Shown piece by piece: positions 53,854 to 60,984 of a stretch of DNA of 64,000 bases. Within the stretch, counting starts at the first letter, position 1, and every line of letters starts with the position of its first letter. Source of the DNA: Mycolicibacterium senegalense (GTDB taxonomy: Bacteria; Actinomycetota; Actinomycetes; Mycobacteriales; Mycobacteriaceae); NCBI RefSeq assembly GCF_019645875.1, contig NZ_CP081000.1, positions 682,001-746,000 on the forward strand, in the 5' to 3' direction. The translations under genes were made by a program, and so were the position numbers. Under the pieces are notes generated by a model. The model worked only from the letters and a program-made list of their open reading frames with translations. It was not told the origin of the DNA and searched no databases.

Positions 53854-54374
53854 TGGGCGGCCGCCCGCTCGATCGCGGCGACGATGTTCGGATACGCCGC
53901 GCACCGGCAGAGATTGCCGCTCATCCGTTCCCGGATCTCATCGTCGGTCAGCACGGGGCTGAGCTCGAGATCTTCGGTGACGAAGCTCGGTGCGCCGCCC
54001 TTGACCTCGTCCAGCATGCCGACCGCAGAACAGATCTGGCCGGGCGTGCAGTAACCGCATTGAAAGCCGTCCTCGTCGTAGAACGACTGCGCCACCGGGT
54101 GCAGCCGACCATCTTGCTCGAGGCCTGCGGCGGTGGTGATCTGTGCCCCGTCGGCGGCGACGGCGAACGTCAGGCAGGTGGTGACGCGACGCCCGTCGAG
54201 CAGCACCGTGCACGAGCCGCACTGTCCGTGGTCGCAGCCCTTCTTCGGCGCCGTTACACCCAGTTTTTCACGCAGCGCATCCAGCAGCGTCATGCGGTTG
54301 TCGACGGTCAGATGGCGGCGGGTTCCGTCGACCTCGAGGGTCAACTCGCTGCGATGGTGATCGGGCTGGCTCAC
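53850..54374 (-). CDS. paoA: Aldehyde oxidoreductase 2Fe-2S subunit (PaoA-like)
   Basis: A 174-residue iron-sulfur subunit. Plant-type cluster: [18 protein letters not shown] with a fourth Cys in VTTCLTF; second cluster: [15 protein letters not shown] and [12 protein letters not shown]. Such subunits pass electrons between the molybdenum and FAD subunits. GTG start at 54374; the N-terminus ([17 protein letters not shown]) has no Tat signal, unlike E. coli PaoA, so this enzyme is probably cytoplasmic. First gene of paoA-paoB-paoC. Confidence 0.88.
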   Translation of the reverse strand: MSQPDHHRSELTLEVDGTRRHLTVDNRMTLLDALREKLGVTAPKKGCDHGQCGSCTVLLDGRRVTTCLTFAVAADGAQITTAAGLEQDGRLHPVAQSFYDEDGFQCGYCTPGQICSAVGMLDEVKGGAPSFVTEDLELSPVLTDDEIRERMSGNLCRCAAYPNIVAAIERAAAQ

Positions 54375-54416
54375 GGTCGCGGGATACCCCGGCCCGTGGT
54401 GGCCGAAACTGGCGGC

Positions 54417-55658
54417 TCAGTGCCTGCTGACCGGCCTGCTGGTCTGCGGTGTTGCCAGCACCGCGGCGATGCCCGTCGTCAGCGGGACCGACAATGCCAA
54501 GGCGATACCGCCCACCGCGGACCGGGCGATCTCGATGGCCACGCTCTCACCCGTCAGCACGTCGGCCAGCGACCGGTTGGCCACGCTGAACAGCAGCAGC
54601 AGCGGCAGGGCGCTGCCGGCATACGCCAGCACCAGCGTGTAGACGGTGCTGGCGATATGGTCGCTGCCCACTCGCATGGCGCCGGCGAAGATCGAGCGCC
54701 GGCTACCGCCGTGCTCGGCGAGCTCGAACACCGCCGAGGCCTGGGTGATGGTCACGTCGTTGAGCACGCCGAGTGAGCCGATGATGAACCCGGCCAGCAG
54801 CAGCCCGGTGATGGACACGTTGCCCATGTAGGCGGCGACCTCGTTGTTCTGATCTTCGGACAAGCCCGTCAGATGGGCCAATTCGATTGCCGCCCAGGAC
54901 AGTATGGCGGCCAACAGCAAGGACGTCAGCGTGCCCAGCAGAGCCGCGCTGGTGCGCAGGCTGACGCCGTGCGCCAGGTAGATCACCGCATACAGGATGG
55001 CTGCCGAGGCCACCAACGCCACCGGGATCGCCGGGGCGCCGTCGCGTAACGCGGGTAACAGGAAGATCATCAGCACCGCGAACGCCACCACGATGCCGAC
55101 GATGGCCCGCAGTCCGCGCCAGCGCGCCACTGCCACGATTACCACGGCGAACACCACCGCCATCGCGATCAACGGCCAGGTGCGCTCATAGTCGAAGAAC
55201 GCGTAACTCGTCGTCCCGGCCGCATCGACCTGGCGACTGACCCGAATATTTTCTCCGGCAACGAGATTCGGTTGGCCAGGTCCGGTGGTGAACTCCAGCA
55301 GCGTCTTGGCGCCCTTGTTGGGGCCCGAGTCGATGGACACCAAATTCTGCACACACGTGCCGCCTCCGGGGGCGGCCGGCTGCGGTTTGGAGGTCAGCAC
55401 GCCACCGGCTGACGGGCTGCCGCAGTCCGCCAGGGTGCTGGACACCACGTGCCCGGCTTCGGTGGTGACGGCGCCGCCCGCGGCGTTCTGGAACGGCAGC
55501 GGAATGTCGACCTTTTGATGGCTGGGCCACAGCACGGCAGCACCGATGAGGACAGCCAGCCCGATGGCAACCAACAGGCCGACGACGACGCGCGCGGCCA
55601 ACGGACCGAGCGGGGACGGTCCGGCCAGCGAATGCGAGTGGGAATGCGTGTGCGCCAC
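54417..55658 (-). CDS. YibE/F-like multi-pass membrane protein
   Basis: A 413-residue membrane protein. It begins with a His-rich stretch (AHTHSHSHS), then one helix, an extracytoplasmic part with two Cys (STLADCGSPS and GGGTCVQNLVS), and from about residue 170 a block of seven helices. The block contains ALRDGAPAIPVALVASAAILY, the SEDQNNEVAAYMGNVSITGLL segment and GVLNDVTITQASAVFELAEH, marks of the YibE/F family. Function is unknown in this family; transport is likely but unproven. GTG start at 55658, next to the divergent gene at 55725. Confidence 0.82.
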   Translation of the reverse strand: MAHTHSHSHSLAGPSPLGPLAARVVVGLLVAIGLAVLIGAAVLWPSHQKVDIPLPFQNAAGGAVTTEAGHVVSSTLADCGSPSAGGVLTSKPQPAAPGGGTCVQNLVSIDSGPNKGAKTLLEFTTGPGQPNLVAGENIRVSRQVDAAGTTSYAFFDYERTWPLIAMAVVFAVVIVAVARWRGLRAIVGIVVAFAVLMIFLLPALRDGAPAIPVALVASAAILYAVIYLAHGVSLRTSAALLGTLTSLLLAAILSWAAIELAHLTGLSEDQNNEVAAYMGNVSITGLLLAGFIIGSLGVLNDVTITQASAVFELAEHGGSRRSIFAGAMRVGSDHIASTVYTLVLAYAGSALPLLLLFSVANRSLADVLTGESVAIEIARSAVGGIALALSVPLTTGIAAVLATPQTSRPVSRH

Positions 55659-55724
55659 CCGGTCAGCGTAGAGGGGGCGGCTGTCTGGTTCCTGGTCTCC
55701 GCGTGGGGCGGTGATACTGAGCAG

Positions 55725-56288
55725 GTGGACAGGCGTTGGGCGTGGGTGCTGTGGGGTGGCCTGGCGTGCTGGCTGCTCGGGTTCTGGTGGCACTGGACGA
55801 GGACGTCGTGGTGGATCCTCGACATCCTGATGATCCCGCTCATGGGTGCGCTGTATCTGCTCGGGTTGGTAGCGGTGGCCACCGCGGCGATTGGAGGCCG
55901 CCGTTGGGTGGTTCTCGCGACGGTGGTGCCGGTACTGATCGTCGTCACCGTGGTGGTGAACTCGGGTTGGATGGTGGCACCACGAGCGTGGTTCGCGATG
56001 CACCGACCACTGTTCGAGCGGGCACTCGAAACCGATCCGGGCGAAGATTATTACGGCAATCAGCTGCCGGGCTCGCTGCAGTTCCTCGTCGCTGAGGGAA
56101 GAGTTTCAAATCGCGGCGGCAGCAGATTCTTCCCGCAATGGATCGGGATTCCCGACGATGCCGGCGGCTATCTGTACGACCCGAACGAATCACCCGAGGG
56201 CGCCGATCTGTACGGCGACATCTGCACCGATCCCGTGGATCTCGGTGACGGCTGGTGGATGTGCGGCCTGCGCAACAACGGGTGGTAG
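55725..56288 (+). CDS. Membrane-anchored protein of unknown function
   Basis: A 187-residue protein. Three hydrophobic helices occupy about residues 5-80 (WVLWGGLACWLLGFWWHW, ILDILMIPLMGALYLLGLVAV, WVVLATVVPVLIVVTVVVNSG), followed by a soluble part, probably outside, with GSLQFLVAEGRVSNRGGSRFFPQWIGIPDD (in part) and a C-terminal DICTDPVDLGDGWWMCGL carrying two Cys that could pair. No family recognised. GTG start at 55725; upstream in-frame sequence belongs to the antisense of the YibE/F gene. Confidence 0.65.
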   Translation: MDRRWAWVLWGGLACWLLGFWWHWTRTSWWILDILMIPLMGALYLLGLVAVATAAIGGRRWVVLATVVPVLIVVTVVVNSGWMVAPRAWFAMHRPLFERALETDPGEDYYGNQLPGSLQFLVAEGRVSNRGGSRFFPQWIGIPDDAGGYLYDPNESPEGADLYGDICTDPVDLGDGWWMCGLRNNGW

Positions 56289-56294
56289 TACGAC

Positions 56295-57584
56295 TTACTG
56301 CCGGTAGCCGGCCAGGAAGTTGCCGAGGCGCTCGATCGCCTGGGCCAGGTCCCGCGACCACGGCAGGGTGACGATGCGCAGGTGATCCGGTGTGGGCCAG
56401 TTGAATCCGGTGCCCTGGGTCAGCAGGATCTTCTCCTGCAACAACAGATCGAGCACCAGCTGCTCGTCGTCATGGATGTCGTGTACCTCGGGGTCCAGAC
56501 GCGGGAACGCGTACAGCGCCCCCGACGGTTTCACGCAGGAAACCCCCGGGATCTCGTTGAGCTTCGTCCACGCGGTATCACGCTGCTCCAGCAGCCGGCC
56601 ACCCGGCAACACCAGGTCGTCGATGCTCTGATGGCCGCCCAGGGCCACCTGAATCGCATGCTGGGCAGGCACATTCGGACACAACCGCATATTCGACAGC
56701 AAGCTGATGCCCTCGATGAAGCTGCTCGCGTGCTCCTTGGGGCCGGTGATGACCAGCCAGCCAGAGCGGTAACCGGCCACCCGATAGGCCTTCGACAACC
56801 CGTTGAATGTCAGGGTCAGCAGGTCGGGCGCCAAGGTGGCCAGCGAGATGTGCTTGGCGTCGTCGTAGAGGATCTTGTCGTAGATCTCGTCGGCCAACAG
56901 CAGCAGCTGATGCTTGCGGGCCAACTCCACCATCTGCTCCAGGGTCTCGCGGCTGTACACCGCGCCCGTGGGGTTGTTCGGGTTGATCACCACCAGCGCC
57001 TTGGTGCGCTCGGTGATCTTGGACTCGATGTCGGCGACGTCGGGATTCCAGCCCTGGGTCTCGTCGCACATGTAGTGCACCGGGGTGCCGCCGGCCAGCG
57101 CGGTCGACGCCGTCCACAGCGGGTAATCCGGGGCCGGGATGAGCACCTGGTCGCCGTTGTCGAGCAGCGCCTGGAGGGTCATCGTGATGAGCTCTGAGAC
57201 GCCGTTGCCGAGGTAGACGTCCTCGATGTCGAACTTGGGGAAACCCTCGACCAGCTCGTAGCGGGTGAACACCGCGCGGCGCGCGCTGGCGATGCCCTTG
57301 GAGTCGGAATAGCCCTGCGCGTAGGGCAGAGCCTGGATCATGTCGCGCATGATCACGTCGGGTGCCTCGAAGCCGAACGGCGCGGGGTTGCCGATGTTCA
57401 GCTTGAGGATCCGGTGCCCTTCAGCTTCCAGCCGTGAGGCGTGCTCGTGTACCGGTCCACGGATCTCGTACAGGACATCCTGCAGCTTCGTGGACTGGGT
57501 AAACGTACGCGGCTTCGGGTGCTGACCGGTCTGCCACGGCAACTGATGGGTAGTCACGCCCACCATGGTCTCATCACAGTCCAC
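56295..57584 (-). CDS. aspC: Pyridoxal-phosphate aminotransferase (Rv0337c-like)
   Basis: A 429-residue class I aminotransferase, annotated AspC in M. tuberculosis with the same length from memory; related proteins are alanine aminotransferases. PLP marks: GNGVSELITMTLQALLDNGD, VVINPNNPTGAVYS, LADEIYDKILYD and the Schiff-base Lys in FNGLSKAYRVAGYRSGW. GTG start at 57584 matches the M. tuberculosis N-terminus; an ATG at 57566 is possible. It lies 252 bases downstream of etfD, separated by two hairpins. Confidence 0.9.
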   Translation of the reverse strand: MDCDETMVGVTTHQLPWQTGQHPKPRTFTQSTKLQDVLYEIRGPVHEHASRLEAEGHRILKLNIGNPAPFGFEAPDVIMRDMIQALPYAQGYSDSKGIASARRAVFTRYELVEGFPKFDIEDVYLGNGVSELITMTLQALLDNGDQVLIPAPDYPLWTASTALAGGTPVHYMCDETQGWNPDVADIESKITERTKALVVINPNNPTGAVYSRETLEQMVELARKHQLLLLADEIYDKILYDDAKHISLATLAPDLLTLTFNGLSKAYRVAGYRSGWLVITGPKEHASSFIEGISLLSNMRLCPNVPAQHAIQVALGGHQSIDDLVLPGGRLLEQRDTAWTKLNEIPGVSCVKPSGALYAFPRLDPEVHDIHDDEQLVLDLLLQEKILLTQGTGFNWPTPDHLRIVTLPWSRDLAQAIERLGNFLAGYRQ

Positions 57585-57686
57585 TGATTTTGGAATTTGC
57601 CCATGTGGTAGGTGGCCACCGCCACACTCGGCCGGGCGCGCTCAGCCGGCTCCCTGGGCTCGATATGCACGGGCGGCGCCCTGTGG

Positions 57687-57744
57687 CGAACGTGCAGGTT
57701 CTGGCGCTCAGACGCGCCTCTGGCCGCGAAAACCTGCACGCTCG
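57687..57744. repeat. Intergenic inverted repeat
   Basis: Arms CGAACGTGCAGGTT (57687-57700) and AACCTGCACGCTCG (57731-57744) pair with one mismatch around a 30-base GC-rich loop. It lies between etfD and aspC and may be a terminator or processing hairpin. Confidence 0.55.
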
Positions 57745-57781
57745 TCATAGGAGCCGGGAACCGCACTTGTGCCCCCAGATA

Positions 57782-57823
57782 CGCCGAACGGCCACCCCCG
57801 ACGTGGGGAGTGGCCGTTCGGTG
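57782..57823 (-). terminator. Hairpin after etfD
   Basis: CGCCGAACGGCCAC (57782-57795) pairs with GTGGCCGTTCGGTG (57810-57823) with one mismatch; CCCC and GGGG extend the stem inward around a small loop. It ends 13 bases from the etfD stop on the downstream side, so it is a strong etfD terminator candidate. Confidence 0.75.
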
Positions 57824-57836
57824 CGTTACGACGCGC

Positions 57837-60836
57837 TCAGCGCTTACCGGGACGCTTGGCGCCCGGCTTGATGCCAAGGCCCACGACCGGCGGTTCCGGC
57901 TTGGCTTCCTCGGCGGGCGCTTCGGCGGGCTTCTCCGATGCCGGTTCCGGGGCGGATTCGGCGGCAGGTGCGGCCGGGGCGGGGGCTGCCGGAGCGGCCT
58001 TGGCGGCCTTCTTGGCGCCCGGACGACGTGCGCCCGCGGCAATGCCGAGGCCGACCACCGGCGGTTCCGGCTTGGCAGGCTCGGCGGCCTCGGGAGCGGC
58101 AGCCGGTGCTTCGGCAGCAGGAGCTGCCGGAGCCGCGGGAGCCGCAGCCTTCTTGGCGCCCGGGCGCTTCGCGCCGGCCGCCAGGCCCAGACCCTTCACC
58201 GGAGCCGCGGGAGCAGCCGGGGTTTCGGCGGGAGCCTCGGCCGGGGCGGCAGAGGCGGCCGGAGCCGCGGTCTTCTTGGCACCTGGACGCTTGGCGCCAC
58301 CGGCGATGCCCAGGCCCTTGACCGGAGCAGCCGGAGCGGCGGCCTCGGCAGCCGGAGCGGCAGACGCGGCCGGAGCCGCTGCCTTCTTGGCGCCCGGACG
58401 CTTGGCGCCACCGGCCATGCCAAGACCCTTGACGGGGGCCGGCGCCGCAGCCGGTGCGGCCGGTGCCTCGGCAGCAGGCGCTGCCTCAGCCGCCGGGGCC
58501 TCCTCGACGACCGGTGCCGGTGCCGCAGCTGCTGCCTTGGCTTCGGCTTCTGCGCGTGCCTCGGCTCGCTTCTCGGATTCCTTTGCCGCCGTGCCCTTTT
58601 CGGGGAGTGTCACGGCGCTCTTGTCCAGCGAGTTCAGCAGCAGCTGAGCCACATCGAGTACTTCGGCCTTCTCGACGTTGCGGGCCGCGGCCACGTCGTC
58701 GACACCGTCGGTGATCATCACGCGGCAGAACGGGCAGCCGGTCGCGATGGTCGAGGCGGTGTCCATCGCCTCTTCGGTGCGCTCCACGTTCACGCGCTTG
58801 CCGATGTGCTCTTCCATCCACATGCGCGCACCACCGGCGCCACAGCACAGGCCGCGGTCGGCGTGGCGGGGCATTTCCTTGAGCGTCACGCCGGAGGCCT
58901 CGACCAGCTCACGCGGAGCTTCGTAGACCTTGTTGTGGCGACCCAGGAAGCAGGGGTCGTGGTAGGTGACCTCGGGGCCCCCGGTGGACTTGACCGGTAC
59001 CAGCTTCTTGTCCCGGACCAGGCGGTTCAGCAGCTGCGTGTGGTGCACGACGGTGTAGTTGGCACCCAGCTGCGGGTACTCGCGGCCGATCGTGTTGAAG
59101 CAGTGCGGGCAGGTGACGATGATCTTGCGGTCGACCGTCTCGACACCTTCGAACAGCTCGTTGATGGTCTCGACGTTCTGCGCGGCGAGCTGCTGGAAGA
59201 GGAACTCGTTGCCCGAGCGCCGGGCCGAGTCACCGGTACAGGTCTCGCCGGTGCCCAGCACCAGGAACTTCACGCCCGAGGCGGCCAACAGTTCGGCGAC
59301 AGCCTTGGTGGTTTTCTTGGCTCGGTCCTCGTAGGCGCCGGCGCAGCCGACCCAGAACAGGTACTCGAAGCCGTCGAAGCTCTCGACATCCTCGCCGTAG
59401 ACCGGCACGTCGAAGTCGACCTCGTCGATCCAGTTGGTGCGGTCCTTGGCGTTCTGGCCCCAGGGGTTGCCCTTGGTCTCCAGGTTCTTGAACAGCACGC
59501 CCAGCTCGCCGGGGAACTCCGACTCGACCATGACCTGGTAGCGGCGCATGTCGACGATGTGGTCGATGTGCTCGATGTCCACCGGGCACTGCTCGACGCA
59601 GGCGCCACAGTTGGTGCAGGACCACAGCACGTCGGGGTCGATGACGCCGCCCTGCTCAGCGGTGCCGACCAGCGGACGCAGCGCCTGCTCGGGACCGGAA
59701 CCTTCGATGCGGGCGTAGCCGTCTTCGGGCACGCCGTGTCCGTGCAGGCTGTCGCCCAGCTTGGCGAAGTCGACCGAGCCCTCTTCGGGCATCGGCTTGC
59801 CTTCGATGATGTAGGGAGCCTTCGCGAACAGGTGATCGCGCAGGTTCATGATCACGAGCTTGGGCGACAGCGGCTTGCCGGTGTTCCAGGCCGGGCACTG
59901 CGACTGGCAGCGACCGCACTCGGTGCAGGTCGCCATGTCGAGGTTGCCCTTCCAGGTGAAGTCCTCGATACGGCCCTTGCCGAACACCGCGTCCTCGGCG
60001 GGATCCTCGAAGTCGATCTTCTCGCCCTTGTACTCCATGGGCAGCAGCGGGCCGAGGCCGTCGGGCAGGCGCTTGAAGGTGACGTTGATGGGGGCCAGGC
60101 CGATGTGCAGGTGCTTGGAGTGCAGCACGATCAGCAGGAAGGCCAGCATGACGCCGAGGTGGGCCAGCAGTGCGATGGTCTCCAGCCACACGTTGGCGGT
60201 GTGGCCCAGCGGAGCCAGCAGCGCGGCCATGCCGTCGGAGAAGAAGGCGCCCGACTGGTAGGGGAAGTCCTCGTCGAGCACGTTGACGGCTGCACCGCGG
60301 AACACCGCGTATGTCGCGATGACCAGGAAGATCATGATGAGGATCGTCCAGGCGCCGCCGTTGTGTGAGCCGTAGAAGCGGGATTCGCGGCCCAGCTGCT
60401 CGGGGTTCTTCAGGATGCGGATGATCGCGAAGACGATGATGCCGACCAGCACGGCGACGGCGAAGAAGTCCTGCAGGAAGCCCAGCACCGCCCAGCGGCC
60501 GACCAGCGGGATGTGGAACTCGGGGTTGAACAGCACGCCGTAGGCCTCGAGGTACACCGTGGCCAGGACGAAGAAGCCCCACATGGTGAAGAAGTGCGCA
60601 AGGCCGGGGATCGACCACTTCAGGAGCTTCGACTGGGCGAAGACTTCCTTGTTCTGGTTCAGGAAGCGGGTGACGAGATGGTCCTTGCGGCCACGCTCGT
60701 CGCCGACTTTCTGGCCGGAGCTGATCAGCTTGGTCAGCCACAACACGCGCTTGCCGGCGAACGCCAGCACGACGAGCGTTGCGAGCAGACCGAGAATCAG
60801 CCGCGACACAGCCAATGTGTGTTCGAGACTCTCCAC
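57837..60836 (-). CDS. etfD: Membrane Fe-S ETF:quinone oxidoreductase EtfD (Rv0338c-like)
   Basis: Essential in M. tuberculosis as EtfD, which passes electrons from acyl-CoA dehydrogenases via EtfBA toward menaquinone (from memory). Here 999 residues. About 1-245: five helices of a NarI-like membrane domain. Clusters: CTECGRCQSQCP (near 304) and CTNCGACVEQCP (near 410). CCG-type cysteine domains follow, with DPCFLGRHNKVYE and RGLCCGAGGARMWMEE. The last ~250 residues are Ala/Pro/Lys-rich, ending in five GLGxAxGAKRPGAKK-type repeats, longer than in the 882-residue M. tuberculosis protein. GTG start at 60836. Confidence 0.9.
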   Translation of the reverse strand: MESLEHTLAVSRLILGLLATLVVLAFAGKRVLWLTKLISSGQKVGDERGRKDHLVTRFLNQNKEVFAQSKLLKWSIPGLAHFFTMWGFFVLATVYLEAYGVLFNPEFHIPLVGRWAVLGFLQDFFAVAVLVGIIVFAIIRILKNPEQLGRESRFYGSHNGGAWTILIMIFLVIATYAVFRGAAVNVLDEDFPYQSGAFFSDGMAALLAPLGHTANVWLETIALLAHLGVMLAFLLIVLHSKHLHIGLAPINVTFKRLPDGLGPLLPMEYKGEKIDFEDPAEDAVFGKGRIEDFTWKGNLDMATCTECGRCQSQCPAWNTGKPLSPKLVIMNLRDHLFAKAPYIIEGKPMPEEGSVDFAKLGDSLHGHGVPEDGYARIEGSGPEQALRPLVGTAEQGGVIDPDVLWSCTNCGACVEQCPVDIEHIDHIVDMRRYQVMVESEFPGELGVLFKNLETKGNPWGQNAKDRTNWIDEVDFDVPVYGEDVESFDGFEYLFWVGCAGAYEDRAKKTTKAVAELLAASGVKFLVLGTGETCTGDSARRSGNEFLFQQLAAQNVETINELFEGVETVDRKIIVTCPHCFNTIGREYPQLGANYTVVHHTQLLNRLVRDKKLVPVKSTGGPEVTYHDPCFLGRHNKVYEAPRELVEASGVTLKEMPRHADRGLCCGAGGARMWMEEHIGKRVNVERTEEAMDTASTIATGCPFCRVMITDGVDDVAAARNVEKAEVLDVAQLLLNSLDKSAVTLPEKGTAAKESEKRAEARAEAEAKAAAAAPAPVVEEAPAAEAAPAAEAPAAPAAAPAPVKGLGMAGGAKRPGAKKAAAPAASAAPAAEAAAPAAPVKGLGIAGGAKRPGAKKTAAPAASAAPAEAPAETPAAPAAPVKGLGLAAGAKRPGAKKAAAPAAPAAPAAEAPAAAPEAAEPAKPEPPVVGLGIAAGARRPGAKKAAKAAPAAPAPAAPAAESAPEPASEKPAEAPAEEAKPEPPVVGLGIKPGAKRPGKR
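57840..58450 (-). repeat. Coding repeats in the EtfD C-terminal tail
   Basis: Five copies of a unit around GLGIAGGAKRPGAKK separated by Ala/Pro/Glu linkers, ending GLGIKPGAKRPGKR. The repeated DNA (for example CTTCTTGGCGCCCGGACG on the plus strand) is similar between copies, so the tract may vary in length among strains. Confidence 0.85.
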
Positions 60837-60855
60837 AGAAACGCCTCCATTCGCG

Positions 60856-60898
60856 AGTTACTCGCGGGTAACTTGGGCATAGTTACCCGTCGGTAACT
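60856..60898. promoter_or_regulatory. Twin palindromic operator upstream of etfD
   Basis: AGTTAC-n6-GTAACT occurs at 60856-60873 and again at 60881-60898, centre to centre 25 bases. The sites lie 20-62 bases upstream of the etfD GTG, where a repressor or activator dimer pair would bind. The cognate regulator is not identified. Confidence 0.7.
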
Positions 60899-60984
60899 TA
60901 GCTTCCTTCAGCTCATAGTGACATTTACGAGTTTCTTAGCGCTACCGAGGCTTACCTAACTTTGAGCTCACTGTGGTATAGCTC

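Noticed and set aside
57612..60368. 918-codon open frame opposite etfD
   Set aside because: Low-complexity Arg/Gly/Ser translation of the complementary strand; etfD motifs are decisive.
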